In this document: positions 1 to 5,501 of the stretch, in pieces
Position numbering within the stretch: position 1 is the stretch's first letter
Layout of the letters: every line of letters begins with the position of its first letter
Assembly: GCA_041749015.1 (NCBI GenBank)
Contig: JBGTCD010000112.1
Location: 1-8,934, forward strand
Direction of reading: 5' to 3'
Length of the DNA stretch: 8,934 nucleotides
Origin: JBGTCD01 sp041749015
Lineage (GTDB): Bacteria; Bacteroidota; Bacteroidia; Cytophagales; Cyclobacteriaceae
The notes under the pieces: model-generated
What the model was told of the DNA's origin: nothing
The model's input: the letters and a program-made list of their open reading frames with translations, nothing else
Database searches by the model: none
Made by a program: the position numbers and the translations under genes

Positions 1-385
1 CAGTAGCAATGTAGCCTACGTCCAGACCTGCATTAAAAATTAAGATATTATGAAGCTTTGCCTGGTCCCGGTAAATATCGCCAGGCTTAACAGGCATCTC
101 CGCCCGAGACAGCTGCCATAGTCCTATCCCTGAAAGGGCCAGATTGACCCCGCCCCAGCCGGCATTCATTTGATGAAAATACCGGTCGCTGCCATTGGCT
201 CCTGCCCCTAAAGCCAACCCTGAAATAAGATTGGCACTTCCCCAGATACCCAGGGTTGTCAGCCCCTTTTTCTGAATTTTATTGGAAGCGGTAAAGTAGG
301 TATTGAAATCATCCTTTAAATTTTGTGCTGATGCGCCACTAAAAATCAAACAGCCTGACAGTACTAAGTAAGCGTGAATTTTCAT
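1..385 (-). CDS. DUF6992-like secreted/membrane protein, 3' partial
   Basis: This reading frame begins at ATG 385-383 and stays open to the left edge, giving 128 residues without a stop. Residues 1-20 form a signal peptide with a basic start and a hydrophobic core ending in GASA, with likely cleavage before QN. The mature part has two hydrophobic stretches: about 45-62 (LGIWGSANLISGLALGAG) and 76-93, which contains the motif MNAGWGGVNLALSGIGLW. A third may begin near 115. The FHQMN-x-GWGxVN pattern resembles a Bacteroidota family that I associate with DUF6992, recalled from memory and not searched. No function is known to me. It lies 62 bp downstream of the TonB-dependent receptor on the same strand with no convincing terminator between them, so it is probably the last visible gene of the metal operon. 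An A-rich leader precedes the ATG. I am confident the gene is real and only moderately confident of the family. Confidence 0.72.
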   Translation of the reverse strand, partial: MKIHAYLVLSGCLIFSGASAQNLKDDFNTYFTASNKIQKKGLTTLGIWGSANLISGLALGAGANGSDRYFHQMNAGWGGVNLALSGIGLWQLSRAEMPVKPGDIYRDQAKLHNILIFNAGLDVGYIAT

Positions 386-447
386 CAAAATCTTTTTTGC
401 CAAATATCTGAATTTCCTGCTACTTGTTAACTGCCAGGCTGCTTTTT

Positions 448-2715
448 TTAAAAAACCTTATATCGGAAACCTGCATAGTACATCCGACCCAATATTGGGG
501 CCCAAACCATACTGGTGTCAAAATAAGCGCCAAATGGATCATCAGGTGCTATGATGGGATCATCCTGCCGGAAATTATTGAGATTTTCCCCACCTACATA
601 TACTTCCCAACCTTTACCCAGTTGTTTTCTGACCTGTGCATTTACCAGAAGGTATGAAGGGGTGTAATCAGCCCTTTGAAATGCCTCCGGATTCCCGCTC
701 GTATCTGGCAGGCGCTGCTGCCCTATCCACTGGGTAGTAAGATCAAAGTGCCAGCCATTATTGGTCTCATAATCCAAGTTAATAAAAGACCGGTGCCTTG
801 GGATCAGCGGGTTTTCCAATAGCCCTGTGGTAAAGTCAGTTCGCACATCAAGATATCGATATGCCAACCGCACCTCAAACCTTCGGCCTGCCTCATAGAT
901 CATTTCCACCTGTGCGGTATTTGAAAATGATTGGCCATCAAGGCCATAAAACAAGGCCTCCTGAGTGTTATGGTCCAAATCCAGTACTACACGGTTGTCG
1001 AACCGGGTATGGTAGTAGTCCAAATTGATGGTACCATACCGGTAAAATAGTCGAAAATCCTGCACCAGATTGGCTCCAAAATTCCAGGCGCTTTCGGGGT
1101 TATACCCATAGCCATGGACCGATTGAAGTCCTTGAAAGCTGATGGCCCTTGAAGTGGCCAGGATCGCCGTGTTTTCAGAGATTATATTGGCTACCCTGTA
1201 GCCTCTGCCAGCAGTGGTTCGCAAAGTGGTATTGCTACCCAGAGCCAACCGGGTATGCAGTCTTGGGGTAACCAGGGTCCCAAACAGGTTGTGCTGATCA
1301 GCCCTTAGTCCTGCCACCACCGTGAAGCCTTCCAAATGATCATAAGTATATTCAAAGAAGGCCCCCGGCACATATTCCGCTCTCAGGAAATCAAAATCCT
1401 GACCGCCTTCCATCATCAATTGCTCATCATAAAAATCATACTGAAAACTCAGGCCTGTACGAAACTTATGCCTGGTATCACCAATGATGGATTGATAAAT
1501 CAAATTAGTATAGGCAGATTGCTGCACTCCATCATAATTTCTAATACCAAAGTAAGATCGGTGCCGGTGGTCAGTACCACTCACCTGAATCCCAAAAGTT
1601 TTGTATTCTTGTCTTGGGAATACATAACCCAGCTTGGCGAAAAACGAAACTCTCTCGGTATCGATTCCCAGTCCATACGCATCAGTGCCGCCTCGATCGA
1701 TTTCAGGATCGAAATCCAACACCCCTCCCCTGCGGTCATCTTTCATCACCTGAAACCCAAATTGACCGATCCAACCTGCATCGTCCATATAGACCCAGCG
1801 GTTGAGTAGATTGAGTTGGTAGCCCACAGGTAAATCGAGAAAATCGTCATTGTTGACATCAAACTTGAATGGGGAAACATTGGCATGAGATAAGGTCGTC
1901 ATCGCCCACTCATTATTGATGACCTCGGTAAAATTGAAGTTCAACTCCGATCGGCCCTGCGGGTTCAAAAAACCATTTAGATAGATTTTCTCGCTTTCCT
2001 GAGGTTTTTTGAGTTCTACATTGATATGACCGGCAATGCTTTCATACCCATTGGCCACTGATCCTGCGCCTTTTGTGACCTGAATTCCCTGAATCCATGG
2101 TCCGGGCAGGAATGTTAGGCCAAAATTAGCAGCCAGACCCCTGATTCCAGGCATATTTTCCTGAGAGATCATGACATTAGGCCCGGCAAGACCCAACATC
2201 CTGATCTGTTTGGTACCACTCACCGCATCCGTAAAGGAAACATCTACCGAGGGGTTGGTTTCAAAGCTTTCAGAGAGGTTACAGCAGGCTGCCTTAAATA
2301 ACTCCCGCTCCGACATCTTGATGGTATTAATGGCTTCAGCATGGCCGAATGTAGTACCCGGTGCCCTGCCTTCCACTGTGACCTCACCTTCCCGCTGCTC
2401 AGGCCGCATCTCTATGTTTAGAAATACTTCGGGCGATTCAATCACCAGCGTGTCGGATTCAAATCCCACGTAGCTGATCACAAGCCTATTGGTAAGTTTT
2501 ACAGTCTTAAGTGTAAAAAAACCATCCTGATCGGTGGTGGTGCCAGTGGCAGTATTCACCCAGTAGACTGTAGCCCCTGGAAGTGGTGTAGGCCCCTCTA
2601 CAGTTGCTTCAGTGATGCGGCCCACTACCTGGTCCTGTGCCATCATGGACGATCCCAATACCATGAATAAAACCCCCGCAAGCAGGAGTTTTATTGTTTG
2701 ACTAAACGAAGTCAT
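448..2715 (-). CDS. TonB-dependent outer-membrane receptor, probably metal-related
   Basis: The 755-residue product is full length for the family. It starts with a signal peptide (1-26, ending SSMMAQ). A carboxypeptidase-regulatory-like beta-sandwich follows at about 29-103 (GATVYWVNTATGTTTDQDG, then LVISYVGFESDTL). Next come a TonB-box-like EGEVTVEG near 109-116 and a plug domain at about 128-237 (IRMLGLAGPNVMISQENMPG, GYESIAGHINVELKKP). A beta-barrel fills the rest and ends in aromatic RYKVF, as outer-membrane barrels do. The plug contains a Cys-Cys pair at 144-145 within AACCNLSESFETNPSVDV. Such receptors import bound ligands using TonB/ExbBD energy. The ligand is not readable directly. 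The HMA-protein gene ends 3 bp upstream and an HYC_CC_PP-type gene precedes that, so copper or another soft metal is the best inference. A vitamin or siderophore receptor is the alternative. The start is supported by the signal peptide and the 3-bp spacing. Confidence 0.93.
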   Translation of the reverse strand: MTSFSQTIKLLLAGVLFMVLGSSMMAQDQVVGRITEATVEGPTPLPGATVYWVNTATGTTTDQDGFFTLKTVKLTNRLVISYVGFESDTLVIESPEVFLNIEMRPEQREGEVTVEGRAPGTTFGHAEAINTIKMSERELFKAACCNLSESFETNPSVDVSFTDAVSGTKQIRMLGLAGPNVMISQENMPGIRGLAANFGLTFLPGPWIQGIQVTKGAGSVANGYESIAGHINVELKKPQESEKIYLNGFLNPQGRSELNFNFTEVINNEWAMTTLSHANVSPFKFDVNNDDFLDLPVGYQLNLLNRWVYMDDAGWIGQFGFQVMKDDRRGGVLDFDPEIDRGGTDAYGLGIDTERVSFFAKLGYVFPRQEYKTFGIQVSGTDHRHRSYFGIRNYDGVQQSAYTNLIYQSIIGDTRHKFRTGLSFQYDFYDEQLMMEGGQDFDFLRAEYVPGAFFEYTYDHLEGFTVVAGLRADQHNLFGTLVTPRLHTRLALGSNTTLRTTAGRGYRVANIISENTAILATSRAISFQGLQSVHGYGYNPESAWNFGANLVQDFRLFYRYGTINLDYYHTRFDNRVVLDLDHNTQEALFYGLDGQSFSNTAQVEMIYEAGRRFEVRLAYRYLDVRTDFTTGLLENPLIPRHRSFINLDYETNNGWHFDLTTQWIGQQRLPDTSGNPEAFQRADYTPSYLLVNAQVRKQLGKGWEVYVGGENLNNFRQDDPIIAPDDPFGAYFDTSMVWAPILGRMYYAGFRYKVF

Positions 2716-2718
2716 GGG

Positions 2719-3096
2719 TTATTGGTCTATCTTGTTACCACTATGATCGCGGTCACGGTATCCGCAGCAATAAGGCAATCCCTCATAGACATTGCTGGGA
2801 GCTTTAATCACTTCTGAGTCATGACCAGCCTCTGCCAACAGGGCTTTGATTTTGATCAGGGAGATTTTATCAGGACGATATGCCACCTTGAGCATTTTGG
2901 TCTTTACATCCCAGGTGGCGAGCCTGATGCCATCCTTATCCAAAGCTTCCTCTATGCGTTCTTTGCACATAAAGCAATTTCCAGATACCTTAAACTCTTC
3001 TTCTACTACCTTTTGGGCATAGAGATTATTTTGAAAAAAGATTATCGCCGAAAGAATCCCGGCAGAAATGATATATTTTTTGATTGAATTTTTCAT
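2719..3096 (-). CDS. Secreted heavy-metal-associated (HMA) domain protein
   Basis: The 125-residue product has a signal peptide at 1-27 (KKYIISAGILSAIIFFQ, cleavage after LYA), so it should act in the periplasm rather than as a cytosolic chaperone. An HMA ferredoxin-like domain spans about 31-98. Its metal-binding loop is GNCFMCKERIE, with C41 and C44, where classical domains read GMTCxxC. The secondary pattern fits: LATWDVKTKMLKVAYRP as two strands and KIKALLAEAGHD as the second helix. A C-terminal Cys pair at 110-111 (LPYCCGYRD) may add a second metal ligand. Known HMA domains bind Cu(I), Zn or Cd through the CxxC thiols and pass the ion on by ligand exchange. The gene lies 71 bp after the HYC_CC_PP-type gene and 3 bp before the TonB receptor, so it is probably co-transcribed with both. 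The identity of the metal is inferred. Confidence 0.93.
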   Translation of the reverse strand: MKNSIKKYIISAGILSAIIFFQNNLYAQKVVEEEFKVSGNCFMCKERIEEALDKDGIRLATWDVKTKMLKVAYRPDKISLIKIKALLAEAGHDSEVIKAPSNVYEGLPYCCGYRDRDHSGNKIDQ

Positions 3097-3100
3097 GATT

Positions 3101-3171
3101 ATAAATTTTTGGTTTTAAAAAAATAAAATAAATACCATGACGCATCGCGCATCTGGAAACCAAAAATTTAT
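3101..3171 (-). repeat. 15-bp perfect inverted repeat between HYC_CC_PP-type and HMA genes
   Basis: The arm at 3101-3115 (ataaatttttggttt) is the exact reverse complement of 3157-3171 (aaaccaaaaatttat), separated by 41 bases. In the minus-strand mRNA the first arm covers the stop codon of the upstream gene. The second arm ends four bases before the AUG of the HMA gene. A hairpin would therefore bury the A/U-rich leader where ribosomes load. Only two pairs are G-C, so it would be modestly stable. It could act in translational control, in mRNA end protection, or as a DNA operator. Its function is inferred. Confidence 0.75.
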
Positions 3172-3557
3172 CCGTAGAAAATAAACTGACCGTGAAGTTT
3201 GAAAAGGCTTTCTAGGACCGGGGGTGAGAGTCCTGAATAATTAAGTCTGTTGTTTTCAAGAGTTACAGGCACCTCATAATAGGTAGAAAATGTTCCTGCA
3301 TCTACATCCAGGGATTGGATGTCAAAGGTATATTGCACCGGCACCTGATCATCATCGATCGATACTAACTCAGTAGTTTCTTCACAACAACCTTCTAAAG
3401 GCTCAAAAAGCATGGCAGAGCAGGTGCAAGTCTGCGGCTCACTAAAGAAATAAGCCATACCTATTTCCCTACCCATACAGAAATGGGTAGTTTTAGCCAC
3501 CCCTACTGAAAGCAGCAGGTAGTTAAGCGCGAGAAAGAAGTAAAGACTCTTTTTCAT
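3168..3557 (-). CDS. HYC_CC_PP family-like small secreted Cys-rich protein
   Basis: The 129-residue product begins with a hydrophobic signal peptide (MKKSLYFFLALNYLLLSVGVA). The mature part has three marks in order that recall the Bacteroidota family named HYC_CC_PP: HFC at 25-27, in place of the usual HYC, with CMG following; CC at 57-58 in EGCCEE; and PP at 112-113 in LSPPVLESL. Two more cysteines form CTC at 44-46. The His and Cys residues could bind a soft metal, but no biochemical role is known to me. It is the first gene of the leftward operon, ahead of the HMA protein and the TonB receptor, which ties it to metal handling. The product lacks a long transmembrane helix beyond the signal, so it is probably periplasmic. 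The start is fixed by the signal peptide and the absence of other suitable ATGs. The family match is from memory and not searched. Confidence 0.82.
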   Translation of the reverse strand: MKKSLYFFLALNYLLLSVGVAKTTHFCMGREIGMAYFFSEPQTCTCSAMLFEPLEGCCEETTELVSIDDDQVPVQYTFDIQSLDVDAGTFSTYYEVPVTLENNRLNYSGLSPPVLESLFKLHGQFIFYG

Positions 3558-3641
3558 TCAGTTTATGAACATACAGAGGTCCAAATAAATTCAAGTAACT
3601 TATACGTGGAGCCCTGGTGTTTGGTTTACAATAATTGAGCC

Positions 3642-3649
3642 CAAAAATA
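3642..3649 (-). promoter_or_regulatory. Candidate -7 promoter element for the metal operon
   Basis: Read on the minus strand this is TATTTTTG, a full match to the Bacteroidota -7 consensus TAnnTTTG. It would start transcription near 3635, giving a leader of about 80 bases before the HYC_CC_PP-type ATG at 3557. No TTG-type -33 element is visible at the usual 17-23 bp spacing, so support is limited to one element in an A/T-rich region. A poorer second candidate, TTTATTTG, lies at 3589-3582. Confidence 0.4.
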
Positions 3650-3682
3650 AAGCTAATTATTTTATATCCCCTTTTTTGATTC

Positions 3683-3690
3683 TACTTTTG
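3683..3690 (+). promoter_or_regulatory. -7 promoter element for pcm operon, near-leaderless
   Basis: The sequence tacttttg fully matches TAnnTTTG. Bacteroidota transcripts usually begin a few bases after the final G, and the pcm ATG is at 3699, so the 5' leader would be roughly 0-5 bases. A clear TTG box at the -33 spacing is not seen; the spot holds tttta-like sequence. The 141-bp region also holds the divergent promoter candidate of the metal operon. Confidence 0.5.
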
Positions 3691-3698
3691 TCCCTTCT

Positions 3699-4352
3699 AT
3701 GGAAGATAACTACCGGCATAAGGGATTACGGCGCAATCTGGTGCGAGTCGTTCGCAGCAAAGGCATCAATGATGAAAGGGTCCTGGATGCCCTGATGACT
3801 GTACCAAGGCACGTTTTTTTCGACAATGCCTTCCTGGAGCATGCCTATCAGGACAAGGCTTTTCCAATAGGTGAGGGTCAGACCATTTCTCAGCCCTTTA
3901 CGGTCGCTTTTCAGACAGAGATTCTTCAGGTAGCAACCGGAATGAAGGTCCTCGAAATCGGCACGGGTTCGGGGTACCAGGCCTGCATCCTTATCGAGCT
4001 AGGCGCACAGGTGTATACCATAGAATACAAAAGGGGATTGTATGAAAAGGCCAAAAAAATGCTTCCGGTAATGGGGTATTCCAAAGTAAGGTTTTTTCAC
4101 GGTGACGGCTCGGAGGGCATTGCCACACATGCCCCATTTGACAGAATACTGGTTACTGCCGGGGCCCCGGTGATTCCGGATAAACTGGTGGAGCAGCTAG
4201 CACCAGGGGGCATCCTGGTAATACCCGTTGGTGACAATGAAACCCAAACGATGGTCCGGGTGATTAAGGGCCTTGATGGCAGTATAAAAAAAGAGGTCTT
4301 GGATAATTTCTCTTTTGTACCTTTGCTGGGCAAATCCGGTTGGAAAAAGTAG
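3699..4352 (+). CDS. pcm: Protein-L-isoaspartate O-methyltransferase
   Basis: The 217-residue product is of the usual length for this cytosolic repair enzyme. It transfers a methyl group from S-adenosylmethionine to isoaspartyl residues that arise in ageing proteins, which starts their return to normal aspartate. Family marks include VPRHVF at 35-40, the active-site segment GEGQTISQPFTVA at 58-70, the SAM-binding motif I VLEIGTGSGYQA at 84-95, an acidic end of strand two (YTIEY) at 106-110, and the late motif FDRILVTAGAPVIP at 147-160 followed by LAPGGILVIPVG. The N-terminus MEDNYRHKGLRRNLV is typical, so the ATG at 3699 is chosen although it lies only nine bases after a -7 promoter element. 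The gene is followed after 7 bp by the thioesterase gene and probably shares its mRNA. Nothing appears truncated. Confidence 0.96.
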   Translation: MEDNYRHKGLRRNLVRVVRSKGINDERVLDALMTVPRHVFFDNAFLEHAYQDKAFPIGEGQTISQPFTVAFQTEILQVATGMKVLEIGTGSGYQACILIELGAQVYTIEYKRGLYEKAKKMLPVMGYSKVRFFHGDGSEGIATHAPFDRILVTAGAPVIPDKLVEQLAPGGILVIPVGDNETQTMVRVIKGLDGSIKKEVLDNFSFVPLLGKSGWKK

Positions 4353-4359
4353 TTTTTTT

Positions 4360-4902
4360 ATGGCTAAAAAATCAAAATATGTCAAGGAGTCATTGGTAAC
4401 CATGACTGAGTTGGTACTGCCCAATGACACCAATACCCTCAACAACCTCATGGGCGGGCGGCTCATGCACTGGATGGACATCGTGTCAGCCATCGCAGCC
4501 CAAAGGCATTCCAATAGCATAGTGGTGACGGCATCCGTAGATAATGTTTCTTTTAGCAAACCCATACAGTTGGGCAATGTCGTTAACCTTTCAGCTAAAG
4601 TCACACGGGCCTTTAACTCTTCGATGGAGGTGTATATCGAGGTCTCGGCCGAGGATATCCCAAGCGGAAAGAAGTTTGACAGCAATAAGGCATTCTTCAC
4701 TTTTGTTGCGGTAGACGAGGCTGGAAAGCCCATAGATGTGCCTGAGGCAATGCCTGAAACGGATGAGGAGCAGGAGCTTTATGATGGTGCCCTGCGCCGG
4801 AGACAGCTAAGATTGGTTTTGGCAAAACGAATGAAGCCAGAAGATGCCGTGGAATTGAAGTCCATATTTAACCTGAATGCAGACCTACCCGGAAATCCAT
4901 GA
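4360..4902 (+). CDS. Acyl-CoA thioesterase, hot-dog fold (YciA/BACH type)
   Basis: The 180-residue product hydrolyses acyl-CoA to free fatty acid and CoA in the cytosol. The single hot-dog domain spans about 10-125. The signature is NTLNNLMGGRLMHWMDIVSA at 25-44, with D40 at the usual catalytic acid position. ASVDNVSFSKPIQLGNVV at 58-75 and AFFTFVAVDEAGKP at 111-124 follow. A charged helical tail (133-170, DEEQELYDGALRRRQLRL) is common in Bacteroidota members. I chose ATG 4360 because the frame's earlier ATG at 4315 lies inside pcm and would add 15 residues unlike the family, whereas MAKKSKYVKES is a typical start. It is 7 bp after pcm, and its TGA overlaps the next ATG (atga at 4899-4902), which suggests translational coupling. 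Chain-length preference cannot be told. Confidence 0.93.
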   Translation: MAKKSKYVKESLVTMTELVLPNDTNTLNNLMGGRLMHWMDIVSAIAAQRHSNSIVVTASVDNVSFSKPIQLGNVVNLSAKVTRAFNSSMEVYIEVSAEDIPSGKKFDSNKAFFTFVAVDEAGKPIDVPEAMPETDEEQELYDGALRRRQLRLVLAKRMKPEDAVELKSIFNLNADLPGNP

Positions 4903-5354
4903 CAAAGGAATCCAATCTTTGGCTTCGGCATCTCTATAACGAAGACCTGTATGTAATAGCAAAGAAACCCGATAAGGAGTCTTTGCCAACTGAAGCACCT
5001 AAGATTGGTAGAAAAGGGGTATTGGTGCTGTATCAGATGGAAGATGGGACGGCACTGTCCGAGCCTTTAAAAGCTTTTCTTACTAAAATACTGAATGCAG
5101 TAGGCTTGAAAGAAAACAACACTAAAATCCTGCCCATCACCCAAGTGCCCAACCCGAATGATACCTGGTTTGAGAAAGTAATCTGTTTTGGCCAATGGCC
5201 GGAATTGCCAGACAACCTTGACAATAGTTCTTACACGATTCAGCAAAAAGGCGGCACCCAATATCTCAAGGCAGATGTGCTCGACAAAATTGAAAAGAAA
5301 GTTGAACTCAAAAAAAAACTTTGGGATAATTTAAAAGCCATATTTAAAGCCTAG
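4899..5354 (+). CDS. Uncharacterised protein, possibly HolD/UDG-like fold
   Basis: The 151-residue soluble product has no signal peptide and I do not recognise it with confidence. The layout suggests a small alpha/beta fold: strand GVLVLYQM at 40-47; helix TALSEPLKAFLTKILNAVGL at 51-70; strand KILPIT at 76-81; and strand EKVICFGQWPEL at 92-103. A C-terminal segment follows with YLKADVLDKIEKKVELKKKL (122-141) and then WDNLK. This order recalls the uracil-DNA glycosylase-like fold of the DNA polymerase III psi subunit (HolD), where a late segment resembles HPSxLLxxPxLKKxxWxDLK. The UDG catalytic residues are not visible, so glycosylase activity is unlikely. This is inference from pattern only. 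The gene overlaps the thioesterase by 4 bp and ends the pcm operon. The coding frame is supported by the overlap and normal composition. Confidence 0.85.
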   Translation: MTKESNLWLRHLYNEDLYVIAKKPDKESLPTEAPKIGRKGVLVLYQMEDGTALSEPLKAFLTKILNAVGLKENNTKILPITQVPNPNDTWFEKVICFGQWPELPDNLDNSSYTIQQKGGTQYLKADVLDKIEKKVELKKKLWDNLKAIFKA

Positions 5355-5364
5355 ATATATTTAT

Positions 5365-5417
5365 TTATCACCATCTATGGAGTAAATCAGGTTTTTGTTT
5401 TTAATAAATGGTGATAA
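5365..5417. repeat. 10-bp inverted repeat overlapping the pyrophosphatase promoter
   Basis: The arm ttatcaccat at 5365-5374 is the exact reverse complement of atggtgataa at 5408-5417, with 33 bases between. The right arm sits between the putative -33 and -7 elements of the pyrophosphatase promoter. It could be a pair of operator half-sites or an RNA hairpin at the end of the upstream operon. No T-run follows the right arm, which argues against a classical terminator. Confidence 0.5.
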
Positions 5418-5428
5418 TTCTATCTTTG
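5394..5428 (+). promoter_or_regulatory. Promoter of membrane pyrophosphatase gene
   Basis: The -7 element tatctttg at 5421-5428 matches TAnnTTTG fully. A TTTG at 5394-5397 lies 23 bp upstream, at the long end of the 17-23 bp spacing reported for Flavobacterium promoters. Transcription would begin near 5431-5435, giving a leader of about 70 bases before ATG 5502. This makes the pyrophosphatase a separate unit from the pcm operon. Confidence 0.6.
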
Positions 5429-5440
5429 CGCAAGTTTTTT

Positions 5441-5462
5441 AAGCCACGCGCCTGTGTGGCTT
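5441..5462 (+). promoter_or_regulatory. Leader hairpin upstream of pyrophosphatase
   Basis: The sequence aagccacgc, loop gcct, gtgtggctt forms a nine-pair stem with one G-T pair. It lies about 10 bases after the predicted transcription start and 39 bases before the ATG. It is followed by ttcagtttta, too poor in T to be a strong terminator. It may stabilise the 5' end or act as a weak attenuator. It resembles no riboswitch class I know. Confidence 0.5.
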
Positions 5463-5501
5463 CAGTTTTATAAAATCTTATAGTAACCGTATTATATATT
5501 C

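Noticed and set aside
386..447. Terminator or separate promoter between the TonB receptor and the DUF6992-like gene
   Set aside because: No stem with a T-run is seen on the minus strand, and the best -7 match (GATATTTG) has a mismatch and no -33 partner.
1336..1809. 157-residue plus-strand open frame inside the TonB receptor gene
   Set aside because: Antisense shadow of a well-supported gene with no leader, domain or composition support.
4315..4359. Upstream start for the thioesterase, inside pcm
   Set aside because: It would add 15 residues (MYLCWANPVGKSSFF) unlike the family and overlap pcm by 38 bases. ATG 4360 fits the family start.
4197..4733. 178-residue open frame on the minus strand
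   Set aside because: It lies antisense across the end of pcm and the thioesterase, both clear genes, and its translation resembles no family.
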